Shown: positions 27,201-39,178 of the stretch, piece by piece
Layout of the letters: the number at the start of each line of letters is the position of its first letter
How positions within the stretch are numbered: position 1 is the stretch's first letter
Origin: Trichoplax sp. H2
Taxonomy: Eukaryota; Placozoa; Uniplacotomia; Trichoplacea
Assembly: GCA_003344405.1 (NCBI GenBank)
Contig: NOWV01000241.1
Coordinates: 1 to 64,000, forward strand
DNA: 64,000 nucleotides
Reading direction: 5' to 3'
Notes under the pieces: model-generated
What the model was told of the DNA's origin: nothing
What the model saw: only the letters and a program-made list of their open reading frames with translations
Database searches by the model: none
Translations under genes and position numbers: made by a program

Positions 27201-27379
27201 AGGAAGAAAATGAGATTTCTCCTTTGTCAAATGAAGTTGTTAGTGTGACTGAAGAAATTGCAACTGATCAAGCTTGTAACATCATTTCATCGAATGCAAA
27301 GGAAAAACATGAATTGATTGCGTTGGAAAAAAGTAAAGCAAGTGATGAGGTTAGAAGAGGATTGATACTGAATGTGTAG
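24202..27379 (+). CDS. NT-C2 domain protein (EEIG/FAM102-like), 7 exons
   Basis: Predicted 540-residue protein. Exons: 24202-24311, 24513-24573, 24788-24886, 24968-25024, 25174-25253, 25515-25616 and 26266-27379; phases agree and the total is 541 codons. Residues 1 to about 170 look like an N-terminal C2 (NT-C2) domain: KYKIIFQFDF near the start, LILRFKRGN, KVLWQKPTSVDF, then KLAEYTFNLAEFVGKTKE, the usual strand followed by the xLAEF motif. NT-C2 domains are found in EEIG1/FAM102, EHBP1 and plant organelle-movement proteins and are thought to tether proteins to membranes. No calponin-homology domain follows, so the FAM102 type fits better than EHBP1. The last exon encodes about 370 residues, rich in Ser, Asn and Gln, that I cannot place. 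The family call is firm for the domain and weaker for orthology. Confidence 0.75.
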
Positions 27380-27835
27380 CATGTGATTATTTTATTTATG
27401 TGCTGAAGTAAAACATATAATGTTAGCTAACAACGAATACCCAATTTCAGTAGCTGAAATAGCAGTATTTACACGTTCATAATACATTGATGAAGAAATA
27501 TCCAGACAATTGGATATATTACATTAGATGTAACGATTCCATAGACAGTAAATCTCAGCTATATTATATTCTCAATGGCCTGCTATAACTTAAAGGTAGT
27601 ATGCGGAAGAGAATTATTTTTGCTACTAGTTACATACTTATCATCAAGGTCCATTGTCAGAAAAAGAGGAAAGCACCTATCAGACCTGATAATCTAAGCT
27701 ACGATGTTGTTCTTGTCATTATAACTTAGGGAATAGTAGTTCATCTTCGCAAACACTGTTTCTATATAGATTGTTATCATTAAATGTATTTAATTTTTTT
27801 TTCATTCTGGATTATACGTTACATCATAGTTGAAG

Positions 27836-29644
27836 ATGGAGATCTCAACATTGGGAGAAGTAATTAGTGGCTTAAAATATGCATTAGGTGATAAAGATTC
27901 TCATATTAGGTAAGGAAGATGTATTATAAATTATTGATGATGATTTATAATTGATGAATACTTTAGATTGTTTTAATATTTCATGAAAACCATTCAATCT
28001 TAAGATATTCATATTATACATGCCAACACAGTCTAAAAGTATGCTTAATAAAGATGTATATGATATGAAGATATCAATTTACCCTGAATATCGATGTATT
28101 TTATATCTTTTAAACATATTGGCTTTAATTTACATGTTTTTATTGCTTCTATAAAGACAATTACACGATCAGTCAGTAGATTAGAATCCTATAATGACAA
28201 GTTGAACCAGGAGATGAAGCAAACAACGGATGAGATTGATAACTTCCGATTTCAAATAAAATCACTTCAGTCCACTGTTACGCAACTACAGGAGAAGGTA
28301 ATCTTGCAAGGATATGGATTGATTTATTATAATGAGATATTTCTTAATATGTAACCTAGCTTAGATGTGATTTAGGAAGTGCCTCTAATAGGTCTCATAT
28401 AAGTGTTGGAATATATTCCAATATTTGTCATCATTATTGAAATTATAGTTAAGTCTGCTAAGGGAAGAAGAAGAGGAGAGAAAAAGTAAAATAGCTAAAA
28501 ATGCATTCCCAAGAAAAGTAAATGTAAGCGCTATGTACGGTAGAATTTAGGGTTTCCTTACTTCCTACATACCTTGTAATATTGCTATTAATCATATGAA
28601 AGAGAGAATTTTATGTTCGTCTTTCACAGTAAAGTACCGTAACTTGCTTTAAATGAAACATATCAGAGTGGATTACTTTTGTATTTTGCGACTTTAAATT
28701 TTCTCCATCATTTTATTAGAGTATTAGTATTATTAATACTTTCCTTGTAATCTTTGTACGAAATTGCGCGCAAATAGTTATGCGGATGGCTTCACAAGAA
28801 AGGGGCACTAGGTCCTACCAAAAATAAATGGAGGAAAAGATGGTTTGTTGCTGATCAGTGGGGATTTTTATATTACTACAAATATAGCAATAGTTCTACT
28901 CCACTAGGGTAAGAAAGAGAATCAGTTTATGTTAAACCATACTTTGAAACCTGTTATTTTTCAACCGTATCGAATTTGGATAATGAAAGACTAATTGTCT
29001 TTATACGTGTTAGATTTATTGACACTGTTGAAATTAGCTACGTAGAAGCTAAACCTGATCATGAACAAAACAAAAACTGTTGTCTATTCGATGTGGTTAC
29101 TAATGAAAGGATGTATCAGTTAATGGCAGAAGATGAAGAGGATATGGATAGGTATATAAACTCCAATAAGTCCTAAAAGACTGCAATGTTTGCAGTATAG
29201 TAATGCGTGTATTGCGTGATCAGGGGCAACAGTGTCTACTATTACATAGCTTAACTGTTTAGTTGATTTTGTGACGGTCTGCAATATGGGCAATATATTA
29301 TTGCTCTGCGTAATGATAAATACGTATTGCAACAAATTTAAGTAAAGATATTATCAACATAATTGCCAAATGAACGATGTATTCGTTGTTGAGTATTGCC
29401 GGAATTATAACAAATATCCAGCAGGAGTGTACGCTTATCTATACCATACTAAAATACGTAGTAGTAGTGTATCACATTTTCGCTTGCGTGTGTAATGAAG
29501 ACCATCGGAGTTGGTTTCATAACAATGTTAAGAAATATAATTGATTTCTTTTTAATTCGTTCAAATAGATGGGTCGCTGCCCTGGACTACCTACGAACCT
29601 GGAGCTATTGTAAACGATTCGTTAATTATAATCGCTCCCTGTAA
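27836..29644 (+). CDS. Small coiled-coil plus PH-domain protein, 6 exons
   Basis: Predicted 202-residue protein. Exons: 27836-27909, 28177-28297, 28449-28517, 28778-28908, 29014-29151 and 29569-29644; phases agree and the total is 203 codons. Residues 1-88 are heptad-like and charged (RLESYNDKLNQEMKQ, LLREEEEERKSKIAK), a likely coiled coil. Residues 89 to about 190 form a pleckstrin-homology domain: LCGWLHKKGALGP, then KWRKRWFVAD, LYYYKY, TPLGFIDTVEISY and, in the last helix, EEDMDRWVAALDYL with the invariant PH tryptophan. The first strands carry basic residues of the kind that contact phosphoinositides, but lipid binding is inference. The PH pattern resembles the TBC1D2 group, yet no TBC domain follows. 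Orthology is unresolved. Confidence 0.75.
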
Positions 29645-30458
29645 TCAGGATTATTGACATCATGACCTGCCTGAAATATTGGCCTTACGGCATAACTTTA
29701 TTTGACGAGCAAATATCATCGATATAAATCGATCAATATTTATAATTATATAAATTAATCAACTGTTCTTATAACTTTGTCATTAAGTTAATGCAAATTC
29801 AAATAAACCAATTTCGAAAACCCTGCAAATTTTATGTTTACCAAATCGAATACCGATACCTTTAGTAAGTACAATATACTATTTTTTTGTAATTGCATAT
29901 TTATAAATAATGACAGTAACATTTTGAGTTCTAGGTATATTTAGAACTCTTCATAGATTTGCAGATCATGTGATAAATCGTATCAAGTAAAAACAAAGAA
30001 ATATCGAAAAAATGTTTATTTCACAGTTATCATTATTTGCTAATGAAGATAACAGCGTGTGCACAAATTATTGTCTGTGTTTAGAAACTGACCTTCTTAT
30101 AATACATAAATAATACAAGTAAGACCATTATAGAACTTGCCAAGCGGCATATTACATCTACGAGTGTTAACATCGCGTATTGAAAAAGTATTAATCGATA
30201 ATAAAACATTCTCTATAACGCAGAGTAGAGAAAAAGAATGAATAGAGGCGTATACTAAATTGAGCGATATATAACGTAGATTTTTTGAAATACCGATAAA
30301 TTGATTTTCGGCGCAGATCCGTTTCAATATCCAAATATCAAAGTAAATGACAATCATTATTAACATAATTATTCAATGCCTATTAAAATTAATATAGGCA
30401 AAGCCAACGTATCCATATTTTTTTTCTTTAATCAGTGAAATGTTTTTTAGATAACTTT
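29645..30458. other. Convergent intergenic region, PH gene and GATAD2
   Basis: AT-rich, with no coding signal and no GTAC arrays. Contains 3' UTR candidates for both genes. Confidence 0.6.
29802..29807 (+). terminator. Candidate polyadenylation signal for the PH gene
   Basis: AATAAA lies about 160 bases after the PH gene stop codon. On the opposite strand, TTTATT at 30015-30020 could serve GATAD2. Confidence 0.4.
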
Positions 30459-32576
30459 TTAATTCCATTCTAATGGAACAGGGCGCTGTATCATGTTAAG
30501 CAAATGTTCCCTTTGTCTTCGTTCTAAGCTCTGTTGGGCATTCACGAAACTTTGAGTTGACAATGATGCTAGATGCGGATGACGAAAGTGTTGTGTTACA
30601 GGATTGAAAGGAACATAGCTGCTTTGAGGCACTTGATATATATAATCAGCTTGTGGGCGATAGCCATGTTGTTGATATTGAGACGTATGTAATATTGGTG
30701 TAGAATTTGTGATCGTTGCATCTTGTCCACTGATACTCGCAGTAACTTGCGATGTGGCCGCCCCACTATGACTGCCCGATGGTTCATTATTTGCCAGGCC
30801 TTTCTCAACTTCTTTCGATTTCGTAATAATCTCATCTAAAATAGCCTTGTAATTTTCTAAAGACGACTTTGTTCTAGTCTTTGTGACACACTCTATACAT
30901 AATAACTTAATATTTCCATCGTCGTCATTTAACAAGTTCCACATAGAAGTACAATCAGTCTTGCAATCTGCACAAGCGAGATGGGTTGCATCTGATGATT
31001 TACTAATGCTTTTTGATGTTGAATCGGTTTTAGTGACGCGTTCAGCGACTAACTCCAGTCCAAGTAGCATACTAAACCTGCTATTAGAACCGTTAGGAAT
31101 AACTTTCCACGGTTGCGAATATGGCTCTGGTTTTGGTAATTGTCGTAATAAGTTATCTAATTGTTGACGTAAAGCCACCTTTTGGGCTCGTTTATTAGTT
31201 GTAATTACTCTAGTATTGTTAGTTGTGGTCGAAGCAGTTTTCAGCTCAGGCGGTAGACCAGACCGTGTTAATGTCGAGGATTGTATTGGATTAATGGAAC
31301 CTACATAAATAATTTTTGGTGGATACGATGTGTTAACTAATGCAGTATTGATATTTTGATTACTTTCAAGATTTGTTGAGCTCGTTGGCGAGCCTATATC
31401 CATTAATTTAGTTCTTTTAGGCAGTAGCGGCATGACATTGGAATTACTGCTATAATCTACCGATGAACTGAATCTATTGTTCATGCTAACACTGTGAGAT
31501 AGCTCATTACTGGCAATAGGACGTTTCCTATCACGCTCTTTTACATGATATCTATTATCTGACAACGCCGAATTGTTGGTATTATTGCTGAATCTGTCGT
31601 TGGTCGAGTCTAAAATTGGAATACAGAACACAAGTATTTAATTGTATTGCCAAAGCTAAGATAGATAGTTCCAAGAGAAGACCTACCTTTTATATTTTGG
31701 CTTTGATTAATTAACTGCAATAGGAGTAGTTTAGCTTCTTCGTGTCGTAGATCTTCTTTTAATTTATTTACTAGTTGATAATAAAATGGATATTTAACAA
31801 ATTGATCACAATTGTGTTCTTAAATCACATCATCAATGTTAATACAGGAAGCCTAATTGATCGTCCTATTGTTACAGTATTGATGAATTTGTAAAATACT
31901 ATGGGTTTACAGTTTATAATTTTTTTCATGCATACTTTTATCAAGTTTCGTCGAATGGGTATTAACATTACTGTTTTTCCTTGTAATATTATTTTCATTT
32001 TCAAGGTGAGTAGCAGTTTTCTCTTTGGTAGATTCAGGATACGCAGTATTTCCGTTAATTTCATGATTGGTGTTATCGTGTTTGGTTAGGCTATGAGTAA
32101 ACGACAATAATACTAATCAACATCTGATCAAGATAATGCACAAGATTTAGTAAAGTATTAATAACATGCAAGCAAGCGTTCATCGTAGCTAAAGTAATAC
32201 TGAAATCAATTTAGGTTAATTTCAAAACGGCAATATTGCTTTTACTACTGGGGATTATTTTTTAGTCTAGTATGAATAAAATGACATGGTAGTAATTTAT
32301 GAAATGGCAGTGGTAAGCAGTAAAGAGTAATGTAGTTAGTATACTTTGAAGAATAAACCCTGGCACGTATCAGCAACATTCTTACACAAACGATACTAAT
32401 ATGGTTGATTATTAAAATCATTTTCAAATATTATACTGTAAACGGTAATAAATCAATCATGTCGTTTGATAAGATGGAAAATTTGATGTTATAAGTTAGT
32501 CCAATCAAGATGCATTCAGTTCATGGTAAATTGAGACTTACAGCTCGTCGGTTTTAGAATTGGTTCCGTCTCTCAT
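30459..32576 (-). CDS. GATAD2: p66/GATAD2 transcriptional repressor, NuRD subunit
   Basis: Predicted 474-residue p66 protein. The family bridges MBD2/3 and CHD4 within the nuclear NuRD deacetylase-remodelling complex. Exons in transcript order: 32542-32576, 31936-32090, 31687-31770, 30459-31609, with matching phases. The conserved CR1 coiled-coil segment, which pairs with MBD2 in other animals, is in exon 3 (about residues 64-92; KLKEDLRHEEAKLLLLQLIN). CR2 includes KVALRQQLDNLLRQLPKPEP near residue 233 and a GATA-type zinc finger near 301-328 (CADCKTDC, then LLCIEC). It is followed by a helical stretch and a Gln/Ser-rich tail ending VPLEWN. The start at 32576 is the only one that joins in phase to exon 2 and is less certain than the rest. 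A single gene precedes the vertebrate GATAD2A/B split. Confidence 0.88.
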
Positions 32577-35500
32577 ATTCGCTATAGTTATTAAGCAGCC
32601 GAGTCTAAATTAAAGGCGTAACGAATGACAAATTTTCTGCTATCTAAAAAATGCAAAGGTGATTTTAATTAGGCTAGCAAGGTAATAAAGTGATTGCTGT
32701 AATGATATAAAAAAAGAGACTGTCACAATACAAGGTGGTTATTACGCTTTCATAAATATAACCATAGCAAAGCTAGTGAAGATTAACCGGAATCAGTACA
32801 GTACTGTAATGCAAGATTACGCAGTTTGATGTAATGGTTATGGTTAATAGTGATGGAATAAAAGTGACATTTCGTTTTTGGTACTGTATCAATATGTTCA
32901 GGTATTAATCGAGTCGGTATCTTCTATCTCTTTTATTACCAATTGACCATTTATCGTGAATAATCTGTGCGATTTTTTTTTGCTTTAGTCGTTTGTTTTA
33001 AAAGTGTTCCACTCACTGTGATGTGGTTGAGTCTGTTGCTATCAAGTCGATGTAATTAATTTTTAATGAACTGTGAATGCATAACAAGAAAATAGTGGTA
33101 ACACATAGCGATTACAGAATAAGAGTGAGTCAAAAGTAATTCTCAAAATTGCTATTTTATCCTTCCAGTTCGTTTATAAATAAAAAATGATTGTTAAGCG
33201 TTGGAGAGTTGATCTTAAAACTGATCATAAAGAATAGACTCGTAAAGTGTGAAGAGTCGAGAAAATTCCAACATATAAAAAGTATTACTACATGGCAATA
33301 TCGATACTGACCATTTCCTACTGAGGAATCAGTGAGGTCTCCCGCCTGTCGCAACTAAGAGTGGATAAACCTCAATTTGAGTTTTTATTAACGTCGGGAT
33401 ATTTGAATCAATGCACTATCAATATAGTTTATAGGCAGGCCTACGGGTTAAAGTGGTGCCAAATTTGTAATTTTCTATGCGGATAAACTAGAAAGCAAGC
33501 CTATTTTTGGTGGATACAGAGTAGAGTATTGTACAAGTCGCGTTGAATGTGGTCTAACGGTTGTTAAAAGGTCGTTGAAGGAATAAGAATAGTATGGTCC
33601 AGTCGATTAGCGGCTAGAGTAGCAGGTACAGATTGGTCAAAAATACGCGTGATTGGATCATGTTTAAACAATATCTAAATTAGAATGAGTAAGGCCTACT
33701 TGATAGCTATAGTAGTAATTGGGTCTCTTTTCCTTTATCGTCTAGCTAGCATTGGATTTTCTCCTATTTTTGAACCCTTACGGAGTGTACAGTATATATA
33801 TATATATATAGGCACGCATTTACTCATTAGGAGATTAAAGGGCGATTGCTAAATGATAATATTGAACTACTGTACCGTGCCAGGTTGGTCTTTGCTGGAT
33901 AGCGGGATAGGGTTTTAGCTTTGAATTTGTAGCAGGTAGCTGAGCGGTTCTCGTTGAGCACCTTGCATATCTACAAATTACCCTTCCAACATACTACATT
34001 AGGGGGGGGGGGTTCAATCAACAAGCGGATTTGTTCTTGGAGCAGTGGTATCCTTCTATTCAAAATGCCATCAAAGTCAACCAAGTACAGTAAGCAGTTG
34101 ATATCGTATAGTACAGTAGATTGGATTCGATTAATTGATTAATATGTCATGTATATCATGGACTTGGAAGCATCACTTTGTGGGCGATCGACAGAATGGA
34201 GTGATGGTGATATTGCAATCATGGCCCTACCACAAGAATCAAGAGTCAAGAGTTGACCATTCTAGGGTATACTTGTGAAATGCTCATTTATTCATCCCAT
34301 TTCAACAGCTAGTAGGTGATGAATAATATGACATTGGATTCGATTCAAGATCTGATTGGAATGATTGAAGGTACAGTAGGACTGAATTTGGACTTGGAGG
34401 TAGTGTACAACTTTGCGGATGCTGGACATTGCACACTGTTACTATGATGGTATTTCATTGATAGGCCGATCAAGGCATGATTAAGGGTACAAGAGTGAAG
34501 AGTTGATTATTCCAAGGCAGACTTGTGAAATGTTCCGTTATTCTTCCTATCTAAAGAGTGGAAAGTGGCAATAAACTTTAGGCAGTACTGCAGACACGAT
34601 GGCACAATTGTCGTCGCCATGATGATAACAGAAAGAATTTTCTACCCGTCGAGTAGGTCAATAAAATGGTTGGAATTTTTTAGGCCTGTGTTGGAAAGAA
34701 GCTTGACTGAAAATGAGGAGGAATGGGAATAAGCACCCAATAGTATTAAGGAAGAATACGATAGGATGTACTTTGTGCATGCATCAATACTGTGGATGGA
34801 ATCATGTCGTGTCCTTTTTGAAAATGGAATAGAAACAAATTTGGCACGTTTTGAAATGGCAATGTGAAACGCTTACGATCAGTTTTCTCTAGTCAATCGA
34901 TTGTCATGTGCTTCTCCTGATACTCAACATAGTCAGTACAAGTATTGTATCTTGTTGTGGAGGCTATTTGAAAGTGGTTGTGTACGATGGTGTAGACAAG
35001 ATGAATGGATGATTATTTGGCTCATTTCATCGTCGTATTGGCTATCTGGTTGGATACAGGATCCACTGCAAAACATGAATGCAATCACCAGGGGTAATTT
35101 GCTTGTAAAAGCAATCAGATCAAAGTGTCCCGTCATGATACTGTCCTTGTATTTCTATTTAGTATTGGATGAGAAATTGTCACTTTCAAGATGAAAATGA
35201 GCAAATCGCGATCAACAACGATTGCAGTATGCCATGGCGCTGGTATATCGATCCTTTCATGCTATGACTCCCTAAGCAATAGACCAACAAGACGATGATG
35301 ATCCACTTACCATTTCATGGGGATTTCAATGGATGGAAATTGCCTTCAGCTTGACTACAATAGCAGCTTGAAAATGACGACAATAATACTGTATAGCGTT
35401 TTCTTCTCGTCTTGCTACCAGATCGATGATTACATCCAACAGCCTCCAATCTGCTGTGTTGACAACAATCTGCCAGTTTACTACAATGATAGCGGCAAGT

Positions 35501-35690
35501 TGCAAGCCAATGCAATCCAATCCAATCCGTTGATAGTCGCGATTCTCCACTTTACCATGCCTCCAATCGACTAAAGTCGAAATCGATTTTCAATTGAGCA
35601 GATTGCGCCGCCAACAATAGACCGATGATCAATGACGATTCAACCGACGTCAAGCCACGACAGTACTGGACGTTTCACCCTACCGTCCAT
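32577..35690. other. Gene-poor region upstream of GATAD2
   Basis: No reading frame here resembles a family I know. It holds one GTAC palindrome (near 32797), a TA microsatellite at 33791-33810 and a G11 tract at 34002-34012. Two related 60-bp words lie near 34239 and 34490: GAGTCAAGAGTTGACCATTC against GAGTGAAGAGTTGATTATTC, each followed by ACTTGTGAAATG. Frames near 34901 and 35326 overlap on both strands and look fortuitous. Confidence 0.5.
33791..33810. repeat. TA dinucleotide microsatellite
   Basis: About nine TA units directly follow a GTACAG word. Confidence 0.85.
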
Positions 35691-35694
35691 CACA

Positions 35695-36505
35695 CTGACT
35701 GCAGCCCACTCTCTTCAGTATCAACTGGCGTTGGCCTTGCGTACGTCACTGTCCATGTCGTTGTGTACTGTATTGAGCGGCAGTGGGAAGCAGGACGGAA
35801 GGTAGGACAGACGACTGTATCAACAACTACAGTATTTCCATCTTTAATATCAACTAGCGTTGGCCTTGCGTACGTCCATGTTGTTGTGTAACTGCTGGGA
35901 AACAGGACGGAAGGTAGGACAGACGACTGTATCCATCTTTAGTATCAATTAGCGTTGGCCTTGCGTACGTCCATGTTGTTGCGTACTGAGCGGCACTGGT
36001 GGGAAGCAGGGCGGAAGGTAGGACAGACGACTGTGTCCATCTTTAGTATCAATTAGCGTTGGCCTTGCGTACGTCCATGTTGTTGTATACTGAGCGGCAC
36101 TGGTGGGAAGCAGGACGGAAGGTATGACAGACGACTGTATCAACAACTACAGTACTGTATTTCCATCTTTAGTATCCACTAGCGTTGGATTGCCTCCGTC
36201 CATGTTGTTGTTGTGTACTGAGCGGCACTGGTGGGAAGCAGGACGGAAGGTAGGACAGACGACTGTGTCCATCTTTAGTATCAATTAGCGTTGGCCTTGC
36301 GTACAGTACGTCCATGTTGTTGCGTACTGAGCGGCACAAGTGGGAAGCAGGACGGAAGGTATGACAGACGACTGTATCAACAACTACAGTATTTCCATCT
36401 TTAGTATCCACTAGCGTTGGATTGCCTCCGTCCATGTTGTTGTTGTGTACTGAGCGGCACTGGTGGGAAGCAGGACAGAAGGTATGACAGACGACTGATA
36501 CGGTG
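35695..36505 (+). repeat. Minisatellite with 95-129 bp units
   Basis: Seven copies of a unit containing GCGTTGG, then CCATGTTGTTG, TACTGAGCGGCACTGGTGGG, AAGCAGGACGGAAGG and GACAGACGACTGT. Unit starts fall near 35727, 35856, 35951, 36055, 36181, 36287 and 36413. Long units (about 126-129) carry an extra AACAACTACAGTATTTCC block that short units (about 95-106) lack. A diverged eighth copy lies at about 36726-36820. The open frames across it are a by-product of the repeat. Confidence 0.9.
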
Positions 36506-36514
36506 ATACTGTAC

Positions 36515-37075
36515 CTCAACAGTTTCTAGTGTACTGTACAGTACAATGCAGTACTGTACACTCTACACTGTACAGTAAAGTGAACTTCAATGGACAGTAT
36601 TGTGTATAGGATCAATGGAATCCATTCCAGCGGCTGCGCGAATGAAAGGGTTATCAACAAAACCAAACTCCACTGCTACAGTACAAGCTCTCCAGTGTAA
36701 CATACTGTACAGTGTACAGTACTGTAGTCAACTAGCCTTGGCCTTGTGTGCGTCGATGTTGTTGTGTATTGAGCGGCACTCTTGGCAAGCAGGACAGAAA
36801 ACTGCCAGGATGACACAGGACAATGCGTGCGGCAGACCATCTACTGTACAGTACTGTAGCTTTTACCCTAGCCATGGCGTTCGTCCTGTACAGTCTTCGA
36901 CGGACAGAAGAAGGATGATTCCAATTGGTGCTAGTTTGACTAATACCCTCAACAGTTTCTGCTGTACAGTACTGTACACTGTACACTGTACACTGTGAAC
37001 TGAAAAGAACCAAATTCCACTGCTACAGTACAAACTCTCCAGTCTAACATCATCAACTACAGTACAGTACTGTAG
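36515..37075. repeat. GTAC-palindrome cluster in the gene-poor region
   Basis: Arrays occur at 36528-36585, 36705-36727, 36843-36860, 36961-36998 and 37058-37073, intermixed with a diverged minisatellite copy. No gene start was recognised close by. Confidence 0.75.
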
Positions 37076-38017
37076 CCGATCAAAACAACAACAACATCAT
37101 AAATAAGTAGTTGTAACATTCATCAAGGTGAAGAGAGAAGAAGCGTCTAGAGTGACCTTGACAATGGCTTCCACATGAAGACTTCAACAAGTCGAGATAT
37201 TTTGCTTATCCTACAGTAGGATACAGAGGACTCACTTCAATTTGTCTCACCGGATAGTATCTTAATATCTCAAGAATAGCGCATTAGTAATACGCCAGCT
37301 GCAGTAGGACACGGTAACAATTCCTACACATGTTATTGATAACACTGGCTCGTAAGACGATGCAGCAGCACTCTAGCAGGTACGATAGCTAAGCCGTCTG
37401 CTGGACTGTGCCAGCAGCATTATTCTTGAAATGCTTGGCTAACGCACAGTATAGTAGGTGTTTCCAATCGAAGTGAATTCCTTAGCTTTTTTACCAATGG
37501 CTTAACTATTCCACCATTTGACTCGCCATCCCGGCAATCGACTATCCGTTATGCCAATTGCGCAATTTGACCAATGGACTACAGAACAGATCTGTTAAAC
37601 GTACTGTATACGAGTAGATTTGGTAAGAAATGTACAAAATAAAAAGACTGTAGTACACATACAGTAGTATCAACTATCGACTACAGCCATGCAGCGTAAA
37701 ACTAACCTACTTGAGCGATAACCTACCAACTATTGCTGGATTACATCACACTGGACTGATGAAAGTCAGCAAGAGATAATTTTATACTCATCAATGGACA
37801 CCGGTTCAAGCATTGTAGTGATTTCAGCTCACTACAGTAATTTTATTACAAACATACATATAGCATTGATGTGATTCCATTTCTCAAATTGAAACACGAC
37901 ACATCAGTAACTGATTGATTGAATGTCGTGTTGAATTCTGATATTCTTTCATTGCTGTTTTTATTATATCAATTTTCCCCCTATAGTATATTGAAGGTAC
38001 TACTACAGTACTGTATG
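37076..38017. other. Intergenic stretch without recognised genes
   Basis: No conserved reading frame or RNA gene seen. Short frames present lack any family resemblance. Confidence 0.5.
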
Positions 38018-38400
38018 TTTATTAGCATTTCAAACATTTGGATGGCAAAGCACATAGGAATTGTTACCATGTACTTTGACTGTTCTTGCATGGATAGCTA
38101 CCTATTGCTATAACGTATTGTTACTGTACTGTAACTTTATTAGCATTTCAAACATTTGGATGGCAAAACACATAGGAATTACTACCATGTACTTTGACTG
38201 TTCTTGCGTGGATAGCAGCTACCTATTGCTATAACGTATAGCATTGTTAGGGTTAGGGTTCTGTACTATATGTTTATTAGCATTTCAAACATTTGGATGG
38301 CAAAACACATAGGAATTATTACCGTGTACTTTGACTGTTCCTGCATGGATAACTAACTATTGCTATAACGTATAGCATTGCTACGTTAGTTTCTGCAATA
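38018..38400 (+). repeat. Three-copy repeat with a small TTAGGG tract
   Basis: Three copies, starting near 38019, 38137 and 38274, share TTTATTAGCATTTCAAACAT, TTGGATGGCAAA, CACATAGGAATT, TACTTTGACTGTTC and CTATTGCTATAACGTAT. Between copies two and three the spacer contains two TTAGGG units (about 38247-38260). The sequence from 38401 to 39178 shows no further gene. Confidence 0.85.
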
Positions 38401-39178
38401 TTTCCCTCTTTTCTACGCCTGAAAACGAAATAAAACATGCTGTACTCTACTTCGATACTGGATAGTGTATCAAGATTCGAGTACTGCACTTATGCAACTA
38501 TATAGGCTTATCATATAGCGGCTGCAATTGAAAAAAAATATCCTAATATACAGTATATTTAAATTAATTAATACACGTATTCACATTACTTCCTGTCATA
38601 GTTCAATAACCCATCGAACCTTGAACATAGCTAGGTTGAAATACTACATAATGATCTTATACAATACCAATAGTGATTTTCCCTTGAGGGATCAGATATT
38701 AAACTTTTCAAAGTCTAATTATGATCAACTGGAGGAGTAGGGAAGCAAATAAGTGGCAACATCATTTTTGTATTGAATAATAAAAATATAGTTTGCATTA
38801 TTTTAATCTTATTTTCTGGCTTTAAACTACAGTACTGAATCCTCTACTCGTATAGAGAAAGATAAAATTTCTGAAATTTCTTTTACTATCAATCAATCAA
38901 TGAGAAAAAAATTTTTAAATTAGGAGAGGAATGGCTTTAAAATTTTGCATCTTGATAAAAATTACTGTAAAACAGATCTAATGCTAACAGTGAGATATTA
39001 TATAACTCAGTTAGCAATCGTAATCTCTGGAGCGAATAATGCCTTCAGGAATTACAAAATAAAACAAAACCAAAAAAAACCGATGCTATGATACAGATAA
39101 TAAACTGTAAGCACTTGTCGATCAACATGCATAATTAATCAATAGTCAATTTGAAGCGAAGATTCAAGTTATAATCAT

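Noticed and set aside
34901-35574. Possible protein genes on either strand
   Set aside because: Frames are short, overlap each other on opposite strands, lack recognisable motifs and lie next to minisatellites.
37500-37580. Possible tRNA gene
   Set aside because: Words resembling a TPsiC arm were seen, but no acceptor stem or D arm could be paired on either strand.
38247-38260. Telomere
   Set aside because: Only two TTAGGG units, flanked by unique genes on both sides.
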